Of a stretch of DNA of 64,000 nucleotides, positions 10,414 to 20,432 are shown in pieces. The position numbers and the translations under genes are program-made. The stretch comes from Erythrobacter sp. (lineage in GTDB: Bacteria; Pseudomonadota; Alphaproteobacteria; Sphingomonadales; Sphingomonadaceae), in the NCBI GenBank assembly GCA_009993605.1, contig JAACTB010000008.1:186001-250000 (forward strand). The letters are read 5' to 3'. The notes beneath the pieces were generated by a model. That model searched no databases. It saw nothing but the letters and a program-made list of their open reading frames with translations, and was not told the origin of the DNA. Every line of letters starts with the position of its first letter. Position 1 is the first letter of the stretch.

Positions 10414-10460
10414 TCCGTTTCAAGACGGAACGGGATTAGAACATAACGAGACTATGTCAA
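10414..10460 (-). promoter_or_regulatory. Candidate sigma70 promoter plus two palindromes upstream of the MarR-type gene
   Basis: Minus strand TTGACA (10460-10455) - 16 nt - TAATCC (10438-10433); ACATA-7nt-TATGT (10441-10457); TCCGT-6nt-ACGGA (10414-10429). Confidence 0.55.
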
Positions 10461-10496
10461 GAATGGAGGATATCCGTTTTGGATCGATCACCCCGC

Positions 10497-11000
10497 TCAG
10501 GGGCGGATTTCGATCGGCGTTCCGTCCGGCACTAGGCTCCATATCTCGGCGATTTCGCGGTTCGAGAGGGCGATGCAGCCATCGGTCCAGTCGCCTTCCA
10601 CCCGGTCGTCGAAGGACAGGGCATTGGGCTGGCCGTGGAGGAATATATCGCCACCGGGAGACCCTCCGCGCGCCCGCGCATAGGCGCGATCCTGCGCGTT
10701 GGGGTAGGAGATGTGGAGGCTCAAGTAATAGCTCGACTGCGGATTGGCGTAATCGAGCGTGTAGCGGCCTTCGGGCGTCTTCTCATCGCCTTGGAAACGC
10801 TTGTGACCCTGCGGCGCGTCGCCGAACTGAAGCCCGCGATAGGTGCGGATGGCCTTGCCGCCCTGATAGACCCACAAGGTCCGATCGGATTTGTCGACCA
10901 CGACCAGATCGGCCTTTTCGCCCGCTCGAGCCTGCTGCGCCGGAGCGGGCGCGGCGGCGAAGGTTGCAAGCAGGAGCAGAAGAGGGGCGAGAATGCGCAT
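10497..11000 (-). CDS. L,D-transpeptidase (YkuD-domain) family protein
   Basis: Signal peptide; HGQPN...GDWTDGCIALSNREI active-site motif. Confidence 0.93.
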   Translation of the reverse strand: MRILAPLLLLLATFAAAPAPAQQARAGEKADLVVVDKSDRTLWVYQGGKAIRTYRGLQFGDAPQGHKRFQGDEKTPEGRYTLDYANPQSSYYLSLHISYPNAQDRAYARARGGSPGGDIFLHGQPNALSFDDRVEGDWTDGCIALSNREIAEIWSLVPDGTPIEIRP

Positions 11001-11050
11001 GGCGACCAGCCTAGCCTCGCCGTCTTACGATGTCGTCAATTCCGACACTG

Positions 11051-12340
<1,290 letters not shown>

Positions 12341-12493
12341 ATGCGCTCGCTCGTTCCTAAACAGGGGCCGATATACCGGGCCCGGACGCGGGCGGCGTTA
12401 GGCGCTGGGGCAGAACGGGGCAAGTGGTGGGGAGGCGAAGCGCGCGGGAAACAACCCGGCTTTTCGGCCATTGAGAGGGAAAGGAGACAGAAT

Positions 12494-13309
12494 TTGACCG
12501 ACTACCCCACTCTCACTCTCAACGATGAGCGCCAGATCCCGCAACTGGGCTTCGGAACCTATAAGATCGCGGACGAGGACGCACCCGAGATCGTCAAGAC
12601 CGCGATCGATGTCGGATACTGGCTGATCGATACCGCTGCGGTGTACGAAAACGAAAAAGGTGTCGGCAAGGGCGTCGGCGACTGGTCGGACATTTTCCTC
12701 CAGACCAAGATCTGGAACGAGAGCCAGGGATACGAACGGACCAAGAAAGCAGCGCAGAAATGCCTCGACCGATTGGGCCGCGATCATGTCGACATGCTGC
12801 TGATCCATTGGCCCTGTCCCGACAAGGGCCTGTTCGTCGAAACCTGGAAGGCGCTGATCGAGCTGCGTGACGAGGGCAAGGCGAAGTCCATCGGCGTATC
12901 GAATTTCCGCGAGGAAGACCTGCGCACGATCATCGACGAGACCGGTGTGACGCCCGCGCTGAACCAGATCGAACTCCACCCCAGCTTCCAGCAGCGCGAT
13001 CTTCGCAAGGTCCATGACGAACTCGGCATCGTGACGCAGAGCTGGTCGCCCCTCGGCCAAGGCGAGGGCCTGTCGAACGACACGATCGCCGCGATAGCGA
13101 AGGAAACCGGCCAGCCCGACAGCGCGGTGATCCTGCGCTGGCATCTCCAGCATGGGCTGGTGCCGATCCCAAAGGCGTCCAGCCGCGATCATATCGAGGC
13201 CAATTTCAAGGCGCTGGATTTCGAGCTGAGCGACGAGCAGATGCAGAAGATCGACGCGCTCGACAGCAAGGATGGGCGGATGGGCCCCGATCCTTCCGAA
13301 TTGAACTAA
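12494..13309 (+). CDS. Aldo/keto reductase
   Basis: IPQLGFGTYKI, WLIDTAAVYENE, LLIHWPCP, IGVSNF; TTG start preceded by aaggaga. Confidence 0.92.
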   Translation: MTDYPTLTLNDERQIPQLGFGTYKIADEDAPEIVKTAIDVGYWLIDTAAVYENEKGVGKGVGDWSDIFLQTKIWNESQGYERTKKAAQKCLDRLGRDHVDMLLIHWPCPDKGLFVETWKALIELRDEGKAKSIGVSNFREEDLRTIIDETGVTPALNQIELHPSFQQRDLRKVHDELGIVTQSWSPLGQGEGLSNDTIAAIAKETGQPDSAVILRWHLQHGLVPIPKASSRDHIEANFKALDFELSDEQMQKIDALDSKDGRMGPDPSELN

Positions 13310-13321
13310 AGATACCGGACG

Positions 13322-13352
13322 AGCAGGGCGCGCAATTCATGCGCGCCCTGCT
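13322..13352 (+). terminator. Strong hairpin, likely terminator of the aldo/keto reductase gene
   Basis: agcagggcgcgc-aattcat-gcgcgccctgct: 12-bp perfect stem, starting 13 nt after the stop codon. Confidence 0.7.
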
Positions 13353-13459
13353 TGCCAGCAGGTATGTCCCTGTCGAACATCCGTTTTGGATGCTGTTGCG
13401 ATAGACCGCAACGCCTTCCCAAGACATTCGCCCGCCTTCGAAAGAAGGGATGGATCGGG

Positions 13460-13942
13460 GTGGCGGCGAAACAATTGCATTTCATGATGGAGCGCCAGCA
13501 ACAGTCGAACTGGTGCTGGGCGGCGGCGGGTGCTTCCACGGGAAATTATTTCTCGCCCGGTTCCGGCTTCGCGCAATGCGGCATCGCGACCGTCTGTCTC
13601 GGCGACAATGCCTGTTGCAACACTCCCGAAGTCTGCAATCGCTATCATCGCCTCGATAGTGCGTTGAGGGCGGCGCATTGTTTCGGCAGGATAGACGCGG
13701 GACCGGAGTTTTTGGAAAACGTGAAGATCGCGATTGAAGCGGACAGGCCGGTCGGCGTCCGCATCGGATGGCATGGGGGCGGCGCGCATTTCGTGATGCT
13801 GACGGGCTATGACGATGCAAACACGGCAGTTGCCATCGATGATCCGCATTACGGACGATCGATCGTCCGGTTCGACGCCTTCCCGGCTCGCTACCGGTCG
13901 GGTGGCGATTGGACCCACTCCTATGCCACGCGCGGGTCGTAG
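13460..13942 (+). CDS. Papain-like cysteine protease (AvrRpt2/C70-like fold predicted)
   Basis: QQQSNWCWAAAGAST (Cys motif), GGGAHFVMLTGYDD (His motif), VAIDDPHYG (Asp motif); Cys-rich QCGIATVCLGDNACCNTPEVCN; GTG start after gaaggga. Confidence 0.75.
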   Translation: MAAKQLHFMMERQQQSNWCWAAAGASTGNYFSPGSGFAQCGIATVCLGDNACCNTPEVCNRYHRLDSALRAAHCFGRIDAGPEFLENVKIAIEADRPVGVRIGWHGGGAHFVMLTGYDDANTAVAIDDPHYGRSIVRFDAFPARYRSGGDWTHSYATRGS

Positions 13943-13951
13943 GGGCGTCCG

Positions 13952-14542
13952 ATGCCGATAGAATTTTCAACCGGCGGGCCCGGCGCGATCATCGAGACGA
14001 TGATCGAGCAGAAATGGGGCGATGCGCTGCTGCGCCTCCCGCGCAACACCGCCCGTACGATCGAGGAGGCTAGGGCCGGTTTCGAGGCGAGTGACACGTT
14101 TCGGATTTTCTATCCGACTTTGCAGGATATCATCGGCGGCGTTCTGGTCGATGACCGGACCACGCAAGGCTGGCGCTGCCTGCTATTCCATCGCAATCAA
14201 GTGCTCGCCCAACTCGAGACCGAACGGAACGGCCGACCGCTCGCCATCCATATTGGCCAGGCGAAGGACGGCATCGTGCAGGCCATGACTTTGGCGGATC
14301 AGCTAGACGGTCGATACCTTGTGGATGCGGTCGAGGTGTCTGCGCTCAAACTGTGCGCCTTGCGCCTTTGCCCCACGGATGCAGAGCCTCGTCGTGCCGA
14401 ATATCTGATCCCCTACGAGCCCGACGCGTCCGGCCTGTCCGCCTACACCGCCACGCCGGTTGCGGAGGCGATGACGCTGCTGATACCGCTTGCGAAGCGA
14501 ATCCTTGAGATGAGCGAAGCGGATCCGCTTTCGGGCGGATAG
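13952..14542 (+). CDS. Hypothetical protein, immediately downstream of the cysteine protease
   Basis: 196-aa ORF, 9-nt spacing from the protease stop; no family recognised. Confidence 0.7.
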   Translation: MPIEFSTGGPGAIIETMIEQKWGDALLRLPRNTARTIEEARAGFEASDTFRIFYPTLQDIIGGVLVDDRTTQGWRCLLFHRNQVLAQLETERNGRPLAIHIGQAKDGIVQAMTLADQLDGRYLVDAVEVSALKLCALRLCPTDAEPRRAEYLIPYEPDASGLSAYTATPVAEAMTLLIPLAKRILEMSEADPLSGG

Positions 14543-14543
14543 A

Positions 14544-15656
14544 TCAGAGAGGGCGCGCTTCGCCCCCCTCCAGCCGGTGGGAGCATCCCAGCGCGGTCGG
14601 ATCGTCGGTTTCGCCGATCGCGGCGACGGTGCGCCAGCCGATCGTGCGCAACCGATCGGCGATGTCGGTATCGTGGCCGAGCGGCAGAAACAGTGTGTCG
14701 CGCGCCGCTTCCTGCGCAGTGCCCGACGCTTCGAGCAGGGGTTCGGCATAGAGCGAGAAGCCGGTCGCCGCCTCCTCGCTGCCGCGGATCGTGTAGGTGC
14801 CGCCGCGCCCGATCGCATTGCGCGCGCCCGCCGCGTAGATCGTGAAGCCGAACCAGCTCTGATATTCGAAGCCGTGCCGCTCGGTCGGGTCGAGCGTGAT
14901 GCGCGCGCGGCTTCCGATCCTGTCCGCGATCGCCTCCAGCCCCTCGATCCGGCTGGCGAGTTCCCCGCCCGCGTCGAGCGCCTTCAATTTCTCCGCCGCT
15001 TCCGCGAACGGACCGGTCGCATAGAGCAGCGGGAGATAGTCCCTGCCGCCTGCCGCCGCGAGGCCGCCCGCATCCTTCGTGTCGAGCTCGCGCCGCACGG
15101 CCTCGCGCTGGTCGGCGGCGAGCGGCAGCGCCCCGTCGGCCAGAACGTCCACCAGATCGGGGAGAGTGAAATCGACCGAGATGTCGGACAGGCCCGCCGC
15201 CTCGAGGCTGGCGATGGCGAGGAGGACCGTCTCGCTCGCCGCGGAAACCGCATCGCTTCCGATCAGCTCCGCACCCATCTGGAGGCGCTGTCGCGCCGGA
15301 TCGAGCTGATCGGCGCGGAGCAGTGCCACTTCGCCTGCATAGCAGAGGCGTAGCGGACGCGTTGCATCGGCGAGACCGGTCGCCGCGATGCGCCCGACCT
15401 GCACGGTCATGTCGCCTCTCAGCGCCAAGGTCCTCAAGCTTTCGGGATCGGTGAAGCGCACCATGCGCCGCGTCGCGACGCCCTGCATCCGCCCCGACAG
15501 CGAGCGTTCGAACTCGATCAGCGGCGGGCGCACCCGGTCGTAGCCATGCGCATCCATCGTATCGAGCACGGCCCGCATCGCCCGCGTAATCGCCGCGGCG
15601 CGCGCGGGCAGCGCATCTTCGAGGCCGATGGGGAGAAGATCGTCTTGGTCGGTCAT
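14544..15656 (-). CDS. hisZ: ATP phosphoribosyltransferase regulatory subunit HisZ
   Basis: Class II aaRS-like: RPPLIEFE...VRFTDPESLRTLALRGDMTVQVGRIAAT; GRGGTYTI. Confidence 0.9.
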   Translation of the reverse strand: MTDQDDLLPIGLEDALPARAAAITRAMRAVLDTMDAHGYDRVRPPLIEFERSLSGRMQGVATRRMVRFTDPESLRTLALRGDMTVQVGRIAATGLADATRPLRLCYAGEVALLRADQLDPARQRLQMGAELIGSDAVSAASETVLLAIASLEAAGLSDISVDFTLPDLVDVLADGALPLAADQREAVRRELDTKDAGGLAAAGGRDYLPLLYATGPFAEAAEKLKALDAGGELASRIEGLEAIADRIGSRARITLDPTERHGFEYQSWFGFTIYAAGARNAIGRGGTYTIRGSEEAATGFSLYAEPLLEASGTAQEAARDTLFLPLGHDTDIADRLRTIGWRTVAAIGETDDPTALGCSHRLEGGEARPL

Positions 15657-15718
15657 GCCTCCGGCCCTAATCGGCTGAGGAGACGAGCGGAAGGCGAAAT
15701 CCTCCCCGAAAGACAAGA

Positions 15719-17302
15719 TCAGAAGGCGAGCGGCGTGACCCGGCGCACCCCGTCGATCGCGCAGGCCTTTTTCACGACCTCCTGCGGGATCGGCTGGTCG
15801 ACGCTCAACAGCAGCACGGCTTCCCCACCGGCCTCGCGGCGGCCGAGATGGAAGGTGCCGATATTGATCCCGTTCTGGCCCAGCAGCGAACCTATCCGGC
15901 CGATGAAGCCGGGCGCGTCCTCGTTGACGATGTAGAGCATGTGGCCGGTCAGTTCGGCTTCGATCCGGACGCCGAAAATCTCGGTCAGGCGCGGCGCGTC
16001 GCTGCCGAACAGCGTTCCGGCAACGGAACGATCGCCGCTCTCGGTTCCTACGGTCACGCGCAGCAGCGTGTTGTAGGCGCCTTCCGTCTCATGACGGATC
16101 GAGCGGATGTCGAGCCCGCGCTCCTTCGCAAGATAGGGCGCGTTGACCATGTTCACCGTGTCCGAATACTGGCGCATCAGGCCCGCCAGCACCGCGCCTT
16201 CGATCGGCTTGCCCGACAGGGCGGCCGCCGCCCCTTCGCGTTCGATGCTGATGCGCGTGAGATTGCCGTGCGCCAGCTGGCCGACCAGGCTGCCGAGGCT
16301 TTCGGCAAGGCCCATATAGGGGCGCAGCTTGGGAGCTTCCTCGGCGGAAAGGCTCGGCATATTGAGCGCGTTGGAGACGCCGCCATTGACGAGATAATCC
16401 GCCATCTGTTCGGCGACCTGGAGCGCGACATTGACCTGCGCTTCGGTGGTCGATGCGCCCAGATGCGGGGTGCAGACGAAGTTCGGCTTGCCGAAGAGGG
16501 GCGATTCCTTGGCCGGTTCGGTCTGGAAGACGTCCAACGCTGCGCCCGCGACTTGCCCGCTATCGAGCGCATCGGCCAGCGCCGCCTCGTCGATTAACCC
16601 GCCGCGCGCGCAATTGACGATGCGCACGCCCTTCTTGGTCTTGGCGAGGTTCTCGCGGCTGAGGATGTTGCGGGTCTCCTCGGTCAGCGGCGTGTGCAGG
16701 GTGATGAAATCGGCGCGCGCCAGCAGCGTGTCGAGATCGACCTTCTCGACTCCAATCTCGATGGCGCGTTCCGCTGTCAGGAAGGGATCGAAGGCGACGA
16801 CCTTCATCCTGAGGCCGAGCGCGCGCGCAGCGACGATCGAACCGATATTGCCCGCCCCGATCAGGCCCAGCGTCTTGCCCGTCACCTCGACGCCCATGAA
16901 ATCGTTCTTGGGCCATTCGCCGGCCTGCGTGCGCGCATTTGCCGCCGGGATCTGGCGGGCGAGCGCGAACATCATGGCGATGGCGTGTTCGGCGGTGGTG
17001 ATCGAATTGCCGAACGGCGTATTCATCACCACGACGCCCTTCGAACTGGCGGCGGGGATGTCGACATTGTCGACTCCGATCCCGGCGCGGCCGACGACCT
17101 TGAGATTGGTCGCGGCATCGAGGATCGCGGGCGTCACCTTGGTGGCGGACCGGATCGCGAGCCCGTCATACTCGCCGATCACGGCGGCGAGTTCCTCGGG
17201 GGTCATGCCCGGCTTCACGTCGACCTCGCAGCCGCGCTCTTCGAAAATGCGCGCGGCGTTGGGGTCCATCTTGTCGCTGATGAGAACTTTGGGTTTGGTC
17301 AT
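15719..17302 (-). CDS. serA: D-3-phosphoglycerate dehydrogenase
   Basis: MTKPKVLISDKMDPNAARIFEE..., GRAGIGVDNVDI, NCARGGLIDEAAL, C-terminal ACT domain. Confidence 0.97.
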   Translation of the reverse strand: MTKPKVLISDKMDPNAARIFEERGCEVDVKPGMTPEELAAVIGEYDGLAIRSATKVTPAILDAATNLKVVGRAGIGVDNVDIPAASSKGVVVMNTPFGNSITTAEHAIAMMFALARQIPAANARTQAGEWPKNDFMGVEVTGKTLGLIGAGNIGSIVAARALGLRMKVVAFDPFLTAERAIEIGVEKVDLDTLLARADFITLHTPLTEETRNILSRENLAKTKKGVRIVNCARGGLIDEAALADALDSGQVAGAALDVFQTEPAKESPLFGKPNFVCTPHLGASTTEAQVNVALQVAEQMADYLVNGGVSNALNMPSLSAEEAPKLRPYMGLAESLGSLVGQLAHGNLTRISIEREGAAAALSGKPIEGAVLAGLMRQYSDTVNMVNAPYLAKERGLDIRSIRHETEGAYNTLLRVTVGTESGDRSVAGTLFGSDAPRLTEIFGVRIEAELTGHMLYIVNEDAPGFIGRIGSLLGQNGINIGTFHLGRREAGGEAVLLLSVDQPIPQEVVKKACAIDGVRRVTPLAF

Positions 17303-17320
17303 GATCTCTATCCTGAGGTC

Positions 17321-17399
17321 GTCATTCCCGCACACGCGGGAATCCGGAGCGGCTCGGTCGAGCCTTGTTTCGCTGGATTCGCGCCTTCGCGGGAATGAC
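17321..17399. repeat. REP-like palindromic element between serC and serA
   Basis: Outer arms gtcattcccgc...gcgggaatgac (11 bp), inner gcgggaatcc...ggattcgcg; nested hairpins. Confidence 0.75.
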
Positions 17400-17407
17400 G
17401 GGAAAAT

Positions 17408-18565
17408 TTACTGGTTGCGAAGGCTCTCGTAAGCCCACTCGATCCACGGCAGGAGGCGCTTCAGATCCTCCTGTTCGACCGTGCCGCCGCACCAGATGCG
17501 CAAGCTCGGCGGGGCATCGCGATAGCCGTTGAAATCGTAGCCGACGTCGAGCTTCTCGAGCATGGAGGCGATCTTTTTGGGAACGCCCGCCTGTTCTTCG
17601 GGCGAGAGGCTTTCGTACCAGTCGCCCTGAAACACGAAGCAGACGCCCGTATTGGTGCGTTGCGCGGGATCGGGGACCATGTTTCTGAGCCATGGCGTCG
17701 CTTCGATCCAGTCGAGGACGATCTTCGCATTGGCGTCGGCGCGTTCGAACATCGCCTTGCGCCCGCCGAGGCTCTGCGCCCATTCAAGCGCGTCGATATA
17801 ATCCTCGGTCGCCAGCATGGACGGGGTGTTGATCGTGGCACCTTCGAAGATACCAGTGTTGATCTTTCCGCCCTTCTTCAGGCGGAACAGCTTCGGCAAG
17901 GGCCATTCGGGATCGTAGCTCTCGATCCGCTCGACCGCCTTGGGGCTGAGGATCAGCATCCCGTGCTGCGCCTCGGATCCCATCACCTTCTGCCAGCTAT
18001 AGGTCGTAGCATCGAGCTTGGCCCAGTCCATCTCCTGCGCGAAGACGGCGCTGGTCGCGTCGTTGATCGTCACGCCTTCCCGGCCCTCGGAGAGCCAGTC
18101 GGTGTTCGGAATACGCGCACCCGATGTCGTGCCGTTCCAGGTGAAGACGACGTCGTTTTCCTGCGGGATCGAAGCGAGATCGGGGATGTGGCCGTAATCG
18201 GCGTCGAGCGTGGTCAGCTTGGGCAGCTTGAGCTGCTTGACCGCATCCTGAATCCAGACATTGCCGAAGCTTTCCCAGGCCGCCACCGTCGCGGGGCGAT
18301 CGGGGCGCAGCATCGTCCACATCGCGCATTCGAGCGCGCCGGTATCCGATGCGGGCATGATGCCGACGAGGTAATCCTCCGGCACGCCGAGCATCTCCTT
18401 CGACAGGTCGATGGCGTATTTCAGCCGCGCCTTGCCGAGGCTGCTGCGGTGCGAGCGGCCGAGCGATTCGGTTTTGAGATTGGAGGCAGCCCAGCCCTTG
18501 CGCTTGGCAGTCGGCCCGGACGAGAAGAAGGGACGCTCAGGCTTGAGCGTCGGTTGGTCAGTCAT
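17408..18565 (-). CDS. serC: Phosphoserine aminotransferase
   Basis: FSSGPTAKRKGWAASNLKTESLGRSHRSSLGKARL..., proteobacterial SerC type. Confidence 0.94.
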   Translation of the reverse strand: MTDQPTLKPERPFFSSGPTAKRKGWAASNLKTESLGRSHRSSLGKARLKYAIDLSKEMLGVPEDYLVGIMPASDTGALECAMWTMLRPDRPATVAAWESFGNVWIQDAVKQLKLPKLTTLDADYGHIPDLASIPQENDVVFTWNGTTSGARIPNTDWLSEGREGVTINDATSAVFAQEMDWAKLDATTYSWQKVMGSEAQHGMLILSPKAVERIESYDPEWPLPKLFRLKKGGKINTGIFEGATINTPSMLATEDYIDALEWAQSLGGRKAMFERADANAKIVLDWIEATPWLRNMVPDPAQRTNTGVCFVFQGDWYESLSPEEQAGVPKKIASMLEKLDVGYDFNGYRDAPPSLRIWCGGTVEQEDLKRLLPWIEWAYESLRNQ

Positions 18566-18774
18566 CTATTCTCTCCTTTCAGAGAGCACGCGCGGCGTTG
18601 GGACCGCGTGGCCCGAGGGCGGCAATAAAGTTGCGGCGCGCCGAGTCAACGTGCAATTACCTGCTATCGACAGAGCGGTCTGGCAATCGGATGGCCGACA
18701 ACCGGACGGAGCGAACCCGGCGCGCATTTTCTCGCCCTCGCCAAATGCGGTGCGCTGGCTTATGGCCCGCCGCG

Positions 18775-19923
18775 ATGGACGTGACCGACCTTCGCATCGC
18801 CCTGTTCAGCGGCAATTACAACATGACGGTGGACGGCGCGAACAAGGCGCTCAACCGGCTGGCTGAATATCTGATGCGGCGCGGCGCCGCACTTCGGGTC
18901 TATTCGCCCACGATCGACAAGCCCGCCTTCGAACCGCAGGGCGACCTCGTCAGCCTCCCCTCGGTCCCCATTCCCGGTCGCTCGGAATACCGCGTTCCGC
19001 TCGGGCTCGATGCCGATACGCGCGAAGACCTCGCCGCGTTCGCGCCCAACATGATCCACATCGCCTCGCCAGACTTCAGCGCGCGGGCCGCCGTCAAATG
19101 GGCGCGCGAACGCGACATTCCCGTGCTCGCTTCGGTCCACACCCGCTTCGAAACCTATCCGCGCTATTACCGCATGGGCTTTCTCGAACCGGTGGTGGAA
19201 GCGTATCTGCGCGGCATTTACCGCAAGTGCGATGCGCTGGTGACGCCTTCGCAAAGCATGGTCGACACGCTCCACGAACAGCGGATGCATGACGACGTGA
19301 CGATCTGGTCGCGCGGCGTCGATCGCGATATTTTCGACCCGTCGAAACGCGACCCGCAATGGCGCCGAGGGCTGGGCCTTGCGGACGAGGATGTCGCCAT
19401 CGCCTTTCTCGGGCGGCTGGTGATGGAAAAGGGCCTCGGCATGTTCGCCGATACGATGGCCGAATTGCAGGCGCGGGGCGTCGGGCACAAGGTTCTCGTC
19501 ATCGGTGACGGGCCTGCGCGCGGCTGGTTCGAGAAGGCTTTGCCTGATGCGATCTTCGCCGGATTTCAGACCGGCGCGGATCTCGGCCGGGCGCTGGCGA
19601 GCGCCGATATCTTCTTCAATCCGTCGATCACCGAAACCTTCGGTAATGTCACGCTCGAAGCCATGGCGAGCGGCCTGCCCGTGGTCGCCGCCGGCGCGAC
19701 CGGAAGCGCGAGCCTGGTCGCGGATGGCGAGACCGGCGCACTGGTCGCTGCGGGATCGCCGGAAGGCTTCGCCGATGCGATCGCCCCCTATTGCCGGGAC
19801 GACGCGCTGCGCCACGCCCACGGCGCGGCGGGCGAGAGGGCCAGCCGCGCCTATTCCTGGGATGCGATCAATCAGGCCGTGGTCGATACCTATCTGCGGC
19901 TGCACGCCCGAACGGATCGCTGA
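18775..19923 (+). CDS. Glycosyltransferase family 4 (GT4-type)
   Basis: GNYNMTVDGANKALNRLAEYLMRRG, VHTRFETYPRYY, TETFGNVTLEAMASGLPVVA. Confidence 0.92.
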   Translation: MDVTDLRIALFSGNYNMTVDGANKALNRLAEYLMRRGAALRVYSPTIDKPAFEPQGDLVSLPSVPIPGRSEYRVPLGLDADTREDLAAFAPNMIHIASPDFSARAAVKWARERDIPVLASVHTRFETYPRYYRMGFLEPVVEAYLRGIYRKCDALVTPSQSMVDTLHEQRMHDDVTIWSRGVDRDIFDPSKRDPQWRRGLGLADEDVAIAFLGRLVMEKGLGMFADTMAELQARGVGHKVLVIGDGPARGWFEKALPDAIFAGFQTGADLGRALASADIFFNPSITETFGNVTLEAMASGLPVVAAGATGSASLVADGETGALVAAGSPEGFADAIAPYCRDDALRHAHGAAGERASRAYSWDAINQAVVDTYLRLHARTDR

Positions 19924-19924
19924 G

Positions 19925-20365
19925 TTACCGCAGCACGCCCTTGCGCCGCATCGACCAGCTGTAGATCAGCAGGAAGACTGCCACGCTCCATAGCAGGATC
20001 GGAAACCAAGCGGGCTGCATCGCTTCGAGTTCCGGCGGCATCACCGCACCCACTTCGTAGATCGTGGTGAGCAGGATGCCGACCAGCGACAGCGCGAAGG
20101 CGATCACCGCCAACCGGCTGCGAAACAGCAGCAGCAACGATCCCAGAAAAGCGCCGACCGTGCCCATGCCCCAGGCCAGTCTCGCCCAGAACGGAAACGC
20201 ATCGAGATAGGCGATCCCGGCGGGCGGATATTGCATCGCTTCGAACCAGAATGGGCTGCGCAGGTTCGAGAAGATGAAATCCGCCGCGCCGATCGCATTC
20301 CACAGCAAAGTCACCACGCCGACCACCCACAAGTGCCATGGCGCGTTTGCCCTTCGATCCATCAT
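19925..20365 (-). CDS. Hypothetical integral membrane protein (about 4 TM segments)
   Basis: Hydrophobic segments VVGVVTLLWNAIGA, LAWGMGTVGAFLGSLLLLF, VIAFALSLVGILL, PILLWSVAVFLLIYS. Confidence 0.8.
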   Translation of the reverse strand: MMDRRANAPWHLWVVGVVTLLWNAIGAADFIFSNLRSPFWFEAMQYPPAGIAYLDAFPFWARLAWGMGTVGAFLGSLLLLFRSRLAVIAFALSLVGILLTTIYEVGAVMPPELEAMQPAWFPILLWSVAVFLLIYSWSMRRKGVLR

Positions 20366-20432
20366 ACCCTCCCCTGTTCGGACCCCGCCGGTAACTTACC
20401 CAAACCGCGCATGATGGCAAATCGGCGCGCCA

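Noticed and set aside
12494-14542. Aldo/keto reductase plus protease region as a genomic island or mobile element
   Set aside because: No integrase, transposase, tRNA attachment site or flanking direct repeats seen; treated only as an accessory insertion.
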